A stretch of DNA of 48,448 nucleotides from Candidatus Omnitrophota bacterium (lineage in GTDB: Bacteria > Omnitrophota > Gorgyraeia > Aquiviventales > Aquiviventaceae), in contig JAHFGV010000012.1 in the NCBI GenBank assembly GCA_023247255.1, positions 12,778-61,225 on the forward strand. The letters are read 5' to 3'. The first letter of the stretch is position 1. Each line of letters begins with the position of its first letter. The translations under genes and the position numbers were made by a program. Below the pieces are notes generated by a model. The model was not told the DNA's origin, did not search any database, and saw nothing but the letters and a program-made list of their open reading frames with translations. Below, piece by piece: positions 1-7,766 of this stretch.

Positions 1-69
1 CGCCACCTGCTTCTGGATGTCCAATTCCCGTCCGGGCACAGCATCGATCATTATGAACGCTTTAGGCAT
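1..69 (-). CDS. Lrp/AsnC ligand-binding (RAM)-type protein, N-terminal fragment
   Basis: The minus strand opens with ATG at 69 and runs off the window edge after 23 codons. The visible start is MPKAFIMIDAVPGRE, a pattern typical of stand-alone Lrp/AsnC ligand-binding domain proteins (short hydrophobic beta strand followed by a PG turn and a helix). A good Shine-Dalgarno sequence (GGAGGGG) lies 9 bases upstream of the ATG, which supports the start. Only the first strand and turn are visible, so the family call is tentative. Such proteins usually bind amino acids or small metabolites as oligomers. Confidence 0.5.
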   Translation of the reverse strand, partial: MPKAFIMIDAVPGRELDIQKQVA

Positions 70-244
70 GGATGAACGCCCCTCCCTGGTTGCGTATTCT
101 ATCCCAACCGTTCCTGGCTTGCAACAGGTGGATTCTCTCGCAGGCTACTGGTGACTGGGCTCTTGCAAAGCCTCAAGTTTACGCGGTGTGCCATCCCGAC
201 TTGCGAAGGCCATCGCAGGAGCGTATCGTATCTTTACTATGACT

Positions 245-460
245 GAGGTTTTGCAAAATGCATCGAGATTAGTGGCAGCGCTCACGTCTGTGTCATGAGT
301 CATGTGTCAGGTGTCATGAAAAAGCAGAAAATAAATAGGCATCTCAAGGATGGCCAAAGGGCTCTTTTTGCTTTCCATGACACATGAAACTTGACACAAT
401 CCTCATTACTTCTCTTGGAACATAACACAACACTCGGTCACCGCGCTGCATTTTGTAAAA
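245..460 (+). repeat. Dispersed repeat family 1, copy A
   Basis: About 216 bp without coding capacity. Outer ends are imperfect inverted repeats (left GTTTTGCAAAATGCA, right complement GTTTTACAAAATGCA). The centre (about 318-385) has its own imperfect inverted arms, TCATGAAAAAGCAGAAAA and TCATGGAAAGCAAAAAG. The arms are flanked by variable runs of a 7-base unit like TCATGAG/TCATGTG. Four further copies lie at 5988-6222, 11588-11808, 42757-42992 and 47875-48026. No transposase is associated, so this looks like a MITE-like non-autonomous element. It ends 9 bp before the start of the NlpC/P60 gene. Confidence 0.8.
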
Positions 461-469
461 CATCAGTCA

Positions 470-1447
470 TTGAGAAAGACTCCATTGCCAGGAATTCTCT
501 TGGGCGTATGGAGTCTTTTTGTGTGCGGATGCGCGTCATCGTCAATCATGCGAGTGGCCAATCCTTTGGTGGATCTGCGGGCGCAACCGTTCACGAGCGC
601 CGAGCCGTCTGTGCATGACCCTCTACAAGAAACGCAGCTTTTCTACGGCGAGCGCGTTCGTCTGCGTCGAAAACGTGACGGCTGGGCCTATGTAGAAGCG
701 CTGGAACAACCCGAGTTCACTCACGCAGGACGTTGGCAAGGCTATCCCGGTTGGGTCCCTCTGTCGGCCTTAGCCCCCTGGCAGGAAGATTCCGAACCGA
801 CCGTAGTAGTGACGAGTCCCTGGGTACGGGCATGGAAAGACGCTTTTGGCCAGAGACAATCGGATTGGCAATTTCCCATGGGCACCTACCTTCAGGCCAT
901 GCGCATGGGCAACCTCTGGCGGGTAAACCTCATGGATGGATCGACCGTGTGGCTTTCCGAAGACGATGTTCAAGCACTCAAAGCCCTCAACGCCCTGGCT
1001 CCTGCTCAGAAACGACGCCCAATCGTCCAGGCCGCCGAGCGACTGATCGGGCATGGCTACTACTGGGGAGGGCGATCGCCTCAAATCTTATCGAATGATC
1101 CCACCGGCTGGGTGACGGGGGTGGATTGTTCGGGCTTAGTGCAGCTAGCGCATCGTGCCGTCGGGATCGAAGTACCTCGGGACTCTCATGAGCAATTTCT
1201 GCGCGCTCAATCCGTCGAGCGTCTTCAACCGGCCGACTTGATCTTCCTCTCCGATCGTGTCAATTCCAACCGGATCGTGCACGTGATGCTGTATGCCGGA
1301 GGGGATTGGGTGATTGAAGGACCTGGAACCGGAGGGCGCGTGCGACGGATCCGTCTTGAAGATCGCCTGGGCAAAACAGCGGATGCGCTCGTCCCCGGAA
1401 CCGAGGTGGACGGGCAAATCGTTCGACTGGGCAGTTTCCTTCAATGA
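470..1447 (+). CDS. NlpC/P60 family cell-wall hydrolase, lipoprotein
   Basis: 325 residues. A hydrophobic N-terminus ends in a lipobox-like FVCGC, so Cys21 is probably lipidated and the protein anchored in a membrane. Residues about 30-170 look like SH3-type wall-binding modules (GWAYVEAL, GYPGWVPL, WRVNL). The NlpC/P60 peptidase domain follows from about 185, with catalytic Cys220 in VDCSGLVQ and His271 in IVHVMLYAG. The family cleaves peptide stems of murein, commonly the gamma-D-Glu-diamino acid bond. The best start is a TTG at 470, which gives the full signal peptide but has no visible ribosome site; repeat copy A ends just upstream and may have replaced the original leader. The gene stands alone, followed by the DUF819 gene after 47 bp. 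Confidence 0.88.
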   Translation: MRKTPLPGILLGVWSLFVCGCASSSIMRVANPLVDLRAQPFTSAEPSVHDPLQETQLFYGERVRLRRKRDGWAYVEALEQPEFTHAGRWQGYPGWVPLSALAPWQEDSEPTVVVTSPWVRAWKDAFGQRQSDWQFPMGTYLQAMRMGNLWRVNLMDGSTVWLSEDDVQALKALNALAPAQKRRPIVQAAERLIGHGYYWGGRSPQILSNDPTGWVTGVDCSGLVQLAHRAVGIEVPRDSHEQFLRAQSVERLQPADLIFLSDRVNSNRIVHVMLYAGGDWVIEGPGTGGRVRRIRLEDRLGKTADALVPGTEVDGQIVRLGSFLQ

Positions 1448-1494
1448 CTCGATAACTCCTACAGCTGCCGTGACACGGTACTAATCCCTGAGAC

Positions 1495-2640
1495 ATGCTG
1501 CGGACAATCCTCGTGCTCATGAGTCTGGTGATCGGGGTCTTGATCGCCAATCGCCATCCGTCGACGCGTGTCGTCTTTCGGTGGCTTCCTGTTCCCTTAT
1601 GGTGTTACGTGTTGCCGATGCTCGCCCGCTCATTTGGCTGGCTTCCGGAACAATCGACGGTTTATCGGACCCTCACGGAACATTTCCTTCCCTTTGCCTT
1701 GGCCTTGCTCTTATTGGAGGTCGATGTCCCTTCGCTGCAACGTGTGGGAGATCGAGCGCTTGTGGCGGCTAGCGTCGGTGCGGCAGGGATTGTCTTTGGC
1801 GCTGGGGTTATGTTTCTCGCCCTCCAGAAGATATTGGGTCCTGAATCTTGGAAAGGGGTGGCAACCTTGGTGGGCACCTGGACCGGCGGCAGCCTCAATC
1901 TGCTGGCCCTGCGCAGCCTACTCAACACACCGGATGGGATCGTGGCTCCGCTGATTGTCGTCGACACGATGGTCGCTTACAGTGGGATGGCCCTGTGGGT
2001 GGCGGTATCCGGATTTCAAAAGCCTATCGACAAATGGCTGCGGGCGAAGCCACTGGTCATTCCTGAAGTCACATCTGCTTCGTCAGACAGCGCTCAACGC
2101 GGCTGGCGAGCATGGTTGTTGTGCGTTTGCTGCGCGTTGGGTCTAACGTTAATCTCAACGAATCTTGCCATGCGACTTCCCACTCATACGCTCATCAGTT
2201 CCGCAAGCGGATGGACGATTCTGCTAGTCACCACAGGATCGCTGCTGCTTTCTTTCCTGCCACGTGTCAGACAGTGTGGAACGCAGGCAAGCTTTCTGGG
2301 CTATCCCTGTCTGTACGTCGTGCTGGCAGCGACCGGAGCCCAAGCAAGCCTGCAAGCTTTCGCCTCCTCGCCACAATGGTTATTGTTAGGGCTGGGCATC
2401 GTTGTCATCCACGGCGGCCTTTTGATTCTGGCCGGACGCTTGTTGCGCCTGCCTGTGGGATTGTTGGCAACCGCCAGTCAAGCGAATATCGGAGGGGTAG
2501 TCTCATCTCCCCTGGTCGGAGCCGTCTATCATCGCTCACTCGCACCGGTAGGGTTGGTTCTGGCCCTTGCCGGTAACGCCCTGGGCACTTATTTCGGATT
2601 GTTCTCTGCCTGGCTCTGCCAAAGATGGCTCATGTCGTAG
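1495..2640 (+). CDS. DUF819 family multi-pass membrane protein
   Basis: 381 residues, strongly hydrophobic throughout, with about ten to eleven predicted membrane segments. The signature GTWTGGSLNLLALR (about residues 127-140) is the hallmark of DUF819 (YjcL-like) proteins, and the C-terminal TASQANIGGVVSSPLVGAVY matches the family's second conserved half, suggesting an internally duplicated transporter fold. The substrate is unknown for the family. Start ATG at 1495 lies 47 bp after the NlpC/P60 stop. The 3' end overlaps the convergent gene at 2630-3277 by 11 bp. Confidence 0.85.
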   Translation: MLRTILVLMSLVIGVLIANRHPSTRVVFRWLPVPLWCYVLPMLARSFGWLPEQSTVYRTLTEHFLPFALALLLLEVDVPSLQRVGDRALVAASVGAAGIVFGAGVMFLALQKILGPESWKGVATLVGTWTGGSLNLLALRSLLNTPDGIVAPLIVVDTMVAYSGMALWVAVSGFQKPIDKWLRAKPLVIPEVTSASSDSAQRGWRAWLLCVCCALGLTLISTNLAMRLPTHTLISSASGWTILLVTTGSLLLSFLPRVRQCGTQASFLGYPCLYVVLAATGAQASLQAFASSPQWLLLGLGIVVIHGGLLILAGRLLRLPVGLLATASQANIGGVVSSPLVGAVYHRSLAPVGLVLALAGNALGTYFGLFSAWLCQRWLMS

Positions 2641-3277
2641 AAAAATCCGTGGTGATCCTGCGCTGAATGAAGTATCCGAATGGGCTGACGTAGATTTCGT
2701 AAGTCATCTGCGGTTCCACAGAAACAGAGGCCGATGAGCCATAGGCTGCTTCGATGAATGGCAGATACGGATCCATCCGGTAAAGACACTCCCACAGCAC
2801 GTCGCGCTCGGGCCCAAGCGCATGGACGGTCGGGGCAACCAAACGCTGACGACGGATATCAGAAAATTGACCGCTGATGCGCATCGGTTTGTGATAGTTA
2901 GAAAACCCAATCATATTCAACCAGGAACTCCATTTCACCATCCCTCCACTGATCGTCCATTGATCTCCACGCAGTCGAAAGATTTTAGGCACGCGCGTCT
3001 GTTTGGAACCCACCGCTTTGTAGGTCAACTCAAATTCATCTTTAGAAATCCGCTCCACCTCAACCGTCGCCACCGGCTGGGATTTAGAAAACACATCAAA
3101 GGTATGCACCAGCAGCCAAAAGGCTACCAACGCCGCCCCGATGCTCGCACCCATCAAAGCCACAATCAGGGAATGCACCTTGCGCCAGAACCCAGGATTC
3201 CTGAACAGCTCAAGCACACCTAGCAAGCAGAGCCCCCAACAGGCAATGAGTCCAATGATGAGCCACGACCCAGGCAT
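2630..3277 (-). CDS. Hypothetical membrane-anchored protein
   Basis: 215 residues. Two N-terminal hydrophobic segments (about residues 5-25 and 37-60) are followed by a soluble domain of about 150 residues rich in beta-strand patterns (ATVEVERISKDEFELTY, RVPKIFRLRGDQW). This suggests a membrane hairpin presenting a beta-rich domain. No catalytic motif or family is recognised. The gene converges on the DUF819 gene and overlaps its end by 11 bp; no partner is evident on the other side, where an insertion-sequence remnant begins. Confidence 0.7.
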   Translation of the reverse strand: MPGSWLIIGLIACWGLCLLGVLELFRNPGFWRKVHSLIVALMGASIGAALVAFWLLVHTFDVFSKSQPVATVEVERISKDEFELTYKAVGSKQTRVPKIFRLRGDQWTISGGMVKWSSWLNMIGFSNYHKPMRISGQFSDIRRQRLVAPTVHALGPERDVLWECLYRMDPYLPFIEAAYGSSASVSVEPQMTYEIYVSPFGYFIQRRITTDFSTT

Positions 3278-3309
3278 GACGCTTTAGTTTATCCTGTCGC
3301 GTTTCTTTT

Positions 3310-3344
3310 AAAATGTCATGATCGCGTTCAATAAAAATGTCATG
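3310..3344 (+). repeat. Direct repeat at the presumed left end of the ISNCY remnant
   Basis: AAAATGTCATG occurs twice, at 3310-3320 and 3334-3344, about 40 bp before the transposase remnant. Short direct repeats of this kind are compatible with transposase-binding sites at an element end. No matching right end was found by eye, consistent with a decayed element. Confidence 0.4.
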
Positions 3345-3381
3345 GTCGGGATGGTAAAACGTCCCTTAAAAGGAGGGACGA

Positions 3382-4093
3382 ATGGAGGAGTTGCTGACCA
3401 TGACGAGACGGGAACTGGACAAGCTCAGAGTGATTCGCCAAGTGCTGGAGCACAAGCTTAGATGGCGCGAAGCGGTCAGACAATTGGGATTGTCCACCCG
3501 CCAGATCGCACGATTGTGTATCCGGGTGCGGACCGACGGCAACAAGGGAATCATCCATCGCTTGCGTGGACGAGGAGGTGCAGCTCGATGGCTCCGACCA
3601 TGCCTGATTCGAAGAACGCGCTCCCCGGTGCGTGCTGCTCATTTACATCGACGATGCGAGGAGCCGGATCCTCGATGGGGAGTTTGTCGCGCTCGAGGAC
3701 ACGCTGAGCTTGCTGCGCACTACGAAGACCTACCTTCAGCAGCACGGTCGTCCCGTCGCCTTCTACGTCGACAAGGACTCGATCTACCGGGTCAATCGCC
3801 AGGCCACCATCGAGGAGCAATTGCAGGATATGGCACCCTTGACCCAGTTCACGCGCTCGATGCGCGAGCTGAACATCGATGTCATCTGCGCCCACAACCC
3901 TATCGCCCGCCACGGACGCATCCCTGGAAGGATCCCTCTTATTACGCGATGCACCGACGCCAAACCGCCTCGCACGCTGCAACGGGGATACTCCGATTCC
4001 TCCCTCGGTGACGATCGTCGATTCTGGAGCCTGTCAGAGGCCAAAAACGCGACGACTCCAAGCGCCCAACGGCCATTGTGCACAAGTTCATAA
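3382..4093 (+). pseudogene. Decayed ISNCY-family transposase
   Basis: Three pieces of one transposase can be read in different frames. The first 60 codons from ATG 3382 carry a helix-turn-helix start (MTRRELDKLRVIRQVLE, LGLSTRQIARLC). After a deletion a second piece reads QLDGSDHA-stop-FEERAPRC near 3580-3630, where a TGA replaces the expected Trp. It continues as LLIYIDDARSRILDGEF and VAFYVDKDSIYRVNRQATIEEQL (3632-3900), the DDE integrase core of ISNCY elements. The frame is lost again after about 3910. A full-length relative would be well over 400 residues, so this is an inactive remnant with a deletion, a nonsense codon and at least one frameshift. Confidence 0.8.
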
Positions 4094-4180
4094 CTTATCC
4101 ACCCTTCCCCCCTAAACCCCCCATCCAAAAACAACGACTATGACATTTCTATTGGCTTGCGACAGGATAGGAGCACCGGC

Positions 4181-4216
4181 TTTCCAATCGACAATCGAAA
4201 ATCTACAATCGAAAAT
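4181..4216. repeat. Short repeat family 4 (ATCGACAATCGAAAAT-type)
   Basis: A run of near-identical units, CAATCGACAATCGAAAAT, close to the sequence found inside mqnC at about 8757-8835. The stretch 4094-4259 has no gene. Its right end (4245-4260) carries a TTTTTCCGCAGCCTGCTA motif related to the ends of family 3 elements. Confidence 0.55.
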
Positions 4217-4259
4217 TCTCTCAGCCTTGAGCGCCGCGGGACTTTTTCCGCAGCCTGCT

Positions 4260-4393
4260 AATACAAACACACTTATTATTGAGACATTGAGTGCGTTTGT
4301 GTTGTACGTAACAGGATGTCTGATCGTATGATACAAATGAATTATCCTCTGGCATTGCCGCGTTAGATAATTCGTTTGTATTATTTGTATTAA
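4260..4393 (-). repeat. Dispersed repeat family 2, full copy
   Basis: About 134 bp bounded by AATACAAA and TTTGTATT. It contains two nested hairpins: GAATTATC...GATAATTC, and an arm pair of the ACAAACGCACT/AGTGCGTTTGT type. Other copies are at 17682-17776 and 25010-25129, and a fragment at 5950-5990. The outer end overlaps the stop codon of the deformylase gene (4390-4392). No coding capacity is seen, so it is likely a non-autonomous REP- or MITE-like element. Confidence 0.75.
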
Positions 4394-4893
4394 AGGTAGG
4401 CCTTTCTACGGAACACGTCGGTTTTGACATTCTCGACGCTATCCAGAAAGAGCTTGCCATCCAGATGATCGATTTCATGCTGTGCGATGATAGCCTCCAA
4501 CCCACTCAACCCGATTTCAAAGGGCGTTCCCGACTGATTGATGGCTTTGATGTGCACACGCGTCGCCCGACGGACATTCGCGGTGAAATCGGGAATGGAC
4601 AGGCACCCCTCTCGCTGAACCGTCTGATCCTTTTGTTCGTCGATCACCGGATTGATAAGCGTAATCAGGCCGCTTGTGGTTGTGGTCTTGGGATGCCGCG
4701 AAGAATCCATCACAGCTATGCGCCACGCACTGCCCACCTGAGGAGCCGCCAGCCCCACACAGCGTGGGTGAGAGTGCATCGTTTGAATCATCGCGTCGAT
4801 CAGCCGTTTGAGTTGTGTATCGAAGCGCTGAACGTAACGGGTCGGTCGCTTGAGAATGGGATCGGGAAATCGGCGGATGGCTAAAAGGCTCAT
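4390..4893 (-). CDS. def: Peptide deformylase
   Basis: 167 residues, the normal length. All three deformylase motifs are present: GLAAPQVG at 47-54, EGCLSIP at 95-101 with metal ligand Cys97, and HEIDHLDG at 139-146 with two His ligands and the catalytic Glu140. It removes the formyl group from nascent proteins in the cytoplasm using a metal ion. The ATG at 4893 lies 21 bp after the stop of the ACT-domain gene; the spacer holds two copies of TTTTATGAG and no clear ribosome site. The stop codon lies within the edge of a family 2 repeat. It is probably the last gene of the DCC-ACT-def unit. Confidence 0.95.
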   Translation of the reverse strand: MSLLAIRRFPDPILKRPTRYVQRFDTQLKRLIDAMIQTMHSHPRCVGLAAPQVGSAWRIAVMDSSRHPKTTTTSGLITLINPVIDEQKDQTVQREGCLSIPDFTANVRRATRVHIKAINQSGTPFEIGLSGLEAIIAQHEIDHLDGKLFLDSVENVKTDVFRRKAYL

Positions 4894-4914
4894 GGTATTT
4901 TTCGCTCATAAAAC

Positions 4915-5472
4915 TCATAAAACATGAGATTCCACGCCCCGCATGCTGACTTCTACCCCCAACTGCCTACCCAGTTGCCCGAGGGTTCTTTCAAGGGAGG
5001 TGACTTTCACACCTGGGGGCAGCTCGACTTCAAGCAGCATGAGATAGAACGCTGAGCCGGATCGCTTACCCTTGAGATCACTGCGGTGGGTTTGAACATC
5101 TGTGATGTTGATGCGACTATGCGCCAGAGCCTGTGAGACACGATAGACGATTCCGGGCCGGTCCGCGCCATAGACGGAAATCAGGTATGGGATTCCCCGG
5201 GCTTTTGGCGCGCGGCTTTCCAGTTTTGTCAGGGGCTTCAGATTAAGGGAAAGCTGCTGTTGCCGCTTGAGTCGATCGAATGCTTGACGCAGCCTCTGAT
5301 CTGTGACCGATGCGGGCGCTGAAAAAATCAGCAGAATCGCAAACTCCCCGGCTAGACGCGTCATCGCTGAATCCTCGAGATTCGCACCGAGGGCGTAGAG
5401 TACTTTCGTTGCCCCGGCGACAATCCCTGGTCTATCCTTGCCCAAGACTGTGACAATCCACCGATGCGTCAT
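4915..5472 (-). CDS. ACT domain protein, GcvR-like
   Basis: 185 residues from ATG 5472. Two ACT domains are visible, each starting with a DRPGIV motif: VTVLGKDRPGIVAGAT near residue 7 and ISVYGADRPGIVYRVS near 100. This arrangement matches glycine-cleavage repressor GcvR and related tandem-ACT regulators that sense amino acids. The chosen start has a strong ribosome site (GGAGGAA) and overlaps the upstream stop as TAATG, which argues for translational coupling to the DCC gene. A longer reading frame upstream lacks support. The regulatory target is not evident from context. Confidence 0.8.
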   Translation of the reverse strand: MTHRWIVTVLGKDRPGIVAGATKVLYALGANLEDSAMTRLAGEFAILLIFSAPASVTDQRLRQAFDRLKRQQQLSLNLKPLTKLESRAPKARGIPYLISVYGADRPGIVYRVSQALAHSRINITDVQTHRSDLKGKRSGSAFYLMLLEVELPPGVKVTSLERTLGQLGRQLGVEVSMRGVESHVL

Positions 5473-5915
5473 TATTCCTCCTCGCCATGAGCCGTTGCCA
5501 GCCATTGGTAAAGTCCCTTCAAGAGTCGCTGATGTCCGGGTAGAGAGGTTAAACACCAAGCAGCGAGCCTTCCCCCGGGCAACTCGCGCAAGATCACCGC
5601 AACAGCCTGCTCACCACTGACTAAGAATGCCTGTCGACTGATGAAATGGAAAGTGCCTCGCTGTTGATCGGGGCTCAGCCTATGAGCGGCAAGCAAGCGT
5701 TGGGCTTGTTCGCTCGTAAGCGGCAAAAGCTGAATGCGATTCGCAGAATCCCATCGTTTAAGAAATCGGCTGATCCGCACACAGAGCGGACACGCAGCAT
5801 CATAGATCAGGAAACAACAAGCCCCGCCTCTGGGATGCCTTTGCAGCGGGGCCGCCTCGTGTTTTTTTGCCGCATGGCTTGCGCAGGACTCAGCAATCGT
5901 CAATCCCCATGACAC
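5472..5915 (-). CDS. DCC family thiol-disulfide oxidoreductase-like protein (DUF393)
   Basis: The core from about residue 33 reads CFLIYDAACPLCVRISRFLKR, where the usual DxxCxxC of the DCC/YuxK family appears as D-AA-C-PL-C. The family is thioredoxin-like and presumed redox-active. The only in-frame start upstream of the core that is obvious is a GTG at 5915; the first 30 residues (Ser/His/Lys-rich) are not family-like, so the true start is uncertain. The stop TAA overlaps the next gene's ATG. Upstream lies a repeat-rich spacer. Confidence 0.75.
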   Translation of the reverse strand: MSWGLTIAESCASHAAKKHEAAPLQRHPRGGACCFLIYDAACPLCVRISRFLKRWDSANRIQLLPLTSEQAQRLLAAHRLSPDQQRGTFHFISRQAFLVSGEQAVAVILRELPGGRLAAWCLTSLPGHQRLLKGLYQWLATAHGEEE

Positions 5916-5949
5916 GTTTTTGCGTATCCGCCGTTGGCACAGACCCTAA

Positions 5950-5990
5950 GTGCGATAAGACATCCTGTTGTGTAAATACAAACGCACTCA
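5950..5990 (+). repeat. Family 2 repeat, truncated copy fused to family 1
   Basis: The piece TGCGATAAGACATCCTGTTG followed by AATACAAACGCACTCA matches the middle to right part of family 2. It joins family 1 copy B directly at about 5988, replacing the expected outer end of that copy. This indicates nested insertion or recombination between repeats. Confidence 0.65.
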
Positions 5991-6222
5991 CCGAGTGTTG
6001 TGTCATTTCCCAAGAGAAGTAATGAGGATTGTGTCATGTGTTATGAGTCATGGAAAGCAAAAGGGGCCCTTTGGCCATACTTGAAATGCCTGTTTATTTT
6101 CTGCTTTTTCATGACACATGACTCATGAAACAGACGTGAGTACTGGATCTTAGAACCATGATTTACTTTCTTCCTGGCCATGGGCCACTTGGCCACTAAC
6201 CTCGATGCATTTTGCAAAAACT
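5988..6222 (-). repeat. Dispersed repeat family 1, copy B
   Basis: Reverse orientation relative to copy A. It has the conserved core with TCATGGAAAGCAAAAGGGG and TTTTCTGCTTTTTCATGA arms, flanked by TCATGTG/TTATGAG-type 7-base units. The end near 6203-6221 has the outer inverted repeat (complement TTTTGCAAAATGCATCGAG). The other outer end is missing, replaced by the family 2 fragment. The rest of the gap to bioB (6223-6260) contains a TTTTTCAGCAACCTGCTGA motif. Confidence 0.75.
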
Positions 6223-6260
6223 CAATTAGAGCTCACTCTCGTTTTTCAGCAACCTGCTGA

Positions 6261-7301
6261 TCACTGGCCACTCTTAGGCGATTCAATCTCAAATCCCATG
6301 TCCTCGATCATCCGATGCGCTTCTTGCGCTTGCTGCCCTGAAGTGGTCAGGTACCCTTCCACGAATATGGAGTTGGCAGGATATAAAGCCAGGGCTTGGA
6401 GTGAGCGCAGATTCACCTCTCGGCCACCCGCCGCTCGGATTTCACTCTTGGGGTTTAAGAATCGAAACAGGCAAAGAACCTTGAGGCATCTCATCGGCGT
6501 GAGATATCGAAAACCTTCCATCGGTGTGCCCGAAATCGGATGGAGGAAATTGACGGGAATGGAATCCATGCCGATTTCCCGAGCGGCATAGGCCATGTCC
6601 AAAATATCCTCGTCGGCCTCTCCCATTCCGACGATGCCGCCGCTGCATGTCAGAAGCCCGGCTTTACGGACGTTCTGAACGGTTTGCACGCGGTCGTGGT
6701 AGGTGTGTGTGGCGCAGATTTCAGGATAATAACGCTCGCTGGTGTTCAGGTTATGATTCACCCAGCCCACACCGGCTTCTTTCAATTTCTTTGCCTGAGC
6801 GTCGGAGAGAATGCCGACGCAAACGCAGATCTCAAGCGGCAACGCCCGCTTGATGGCACGCGTAACGTCACAGAAATGTTCGATTTCTTCATCGCTGGGG
6901 CTGCGGCCGCTGGTCACCATGCAATAACGGGTGGCTTTTGACCCGATGGCTCGTTCGGCACCCTCCAAAAGCTGTTCTTTCGACATCAGCGGATACTTGT
7001 CGATATCGGCTGTGGAGATCGAAGACTGGGAGCAGTAGTGGCAATCTTCCGGGCACAGGCCACTTTTGGCGTTCTGCAACACACAGAGTTTCACCCGCCT
7101 GCCGAAGGTGACCTTGCGAACTTCAAAGGCAGCCTGAAGCGCTTGCAGGATCTGATCATCCGGACACTGCAGGATGTCCCGGGCTTCCTCCCGGCTAAGG
7201 CAGTCCCCTCGGAGTGAACGTTCCACCCATTCAGGCCAATTCAGCGTCAGAAATGGGTCTTTTGTGAGAGAAAACGCCCGTGAGATAGACACGTTCTTCA
7301 T
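6261..7301 (-). CDS. bioB: Biotin synthase
   Basis: 346 residues from ATG 7301. A radical SAM enzyme that inserts sulfur into dethiobiotin. The SAM cluster motif CPEDCHYC (Cx3Cx2C) is present, followed by YCMVTSGR, EICVCVGI, GVGWVNHNLNTS, CSGGIVGMGE and IPVNFLHPI, all BioB signatures including the Cys ligands of the second cluster; the conserved C-terminal Arg is also expected in INLRS-like VNLRS. The start overlaps the upstream stop as ATGA, so it is coupled to the hypothetical gene. The stop codon lies inside a GATCACTGGCCACT repeat end that also supplies the region of the treS-mak stop at 36234. Confidence 0.95.
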   Translation of the reverse strand: MKNVSISRAFSLTKDPFLTLNWPEWVERSLRGDCLSREEARDILQCPDDQILQALQAAFEVRKVTFGRRVKLCVLQNAKSGLCPEDCHYCSQSSISTADIDKYPLMSKEQLLEGAERAIGSKATRYCMVTSGRSPSDEEIEHFCDVTRAIKRALPLEICVCVGILSDAQAKKLKEAGVGWVNHNLNTSERYYPEICATHTYHDRVQTVQNVRKAGLLTCSGGIVGMGEADEDILDMAYAAREIGMDSIPVNFLHPISGTPMEGFRYLTPMRCLKVLCLFRFLNPKSEIRAAGGREVNLRSLQALALYPANSIFVEGYLTTSGQQAQEAHRMIEDMGFEIESPKSGQ

Positions 7302-7765
7302 TTCTGCATGGCCTCTTTGAATCGCGGCTCGGATCGTTCCCACAATTCAGTTCCCAATGCCATCAGCTGCCCAGCGATTGACGATCGTTCTCTCAGGCTG
7401 AGTGTTTTCAAGTTAATCCCTCCGCGCATGGCTTCATCCATGCGGTTGACAGACTCAGCCAACGACTTGCATCCAACGCCAGCCTGCGGATCGAGGAAGA
7501 ACTCAGACACGGCGATTCCCTTGTATCGCACCGGGCGGTTGGTACTGTCTAATTCCACTGCGACCCAGACAAACCAAGCAGTCGCGGGGTTGGGCACCTG
7601 TTCGCGTTGCTGGACAAGACAGAGCGACTGCTCCAATTCACTGCGTCCATGGATGGCTCCGGGATCGGCTCGGATCGTACCGTCTGCAGAAAGAACCAAC
7701 GACACCATCAACGTCTGTGGCGCCAGGATCTCTCCCAGTCCCGTGGAAAGCGTAATCGGTTTCAT
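7298..7765 (-). CDS. Hypothetical protein between mqnC and bioB
   Basis: 155 residues from ATG 7765, which follows the mqnC stop as TAAGATG. No signal peptide or membrane segment. The first half is beta-rich (LMVSLVLSADGTIRADP, ATAWFVWVAVELD), and the second half is helical with charged residues (LAESVNRMDEAMRGG, AGQLMALGTELWERSEP). No known family is recognised. It is sandwiched in a tightly coupled operon, overlapping bioB by 4 bp, so it is probably co-translated with the radical SAM enzymes, but its role is unknown. Confidence 0.75.
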   Translation of the reverse strand: MKPITLSTGLGEILAPQTLMVSLVLSADGTIRADPGAIHGRSELEQSLCLVQQREQVPNPATAWFVWVAVELDSTNRPVRYKGIAVSEFFLDPQAGVGCKSLAESVNRMDEAMRGGINLKTLSLRERSSIAGQLMALGTELWERSEPRFKEAMQK

Positions 7766-7766
7766 C

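Noticed and set aside
470-618. Alternative reading frame 391-618 as a separate small gene
   Set aside because: It overlaps the repeat and the NlpC/P60 signal peptide, has no family features and no ribosome site.
3382-4093. Two intact small transposase genes
   Set aside because: A nonsense codon, a frameshift and a central deletion show one decayed gene; no relative of two-gene form is known for this family.
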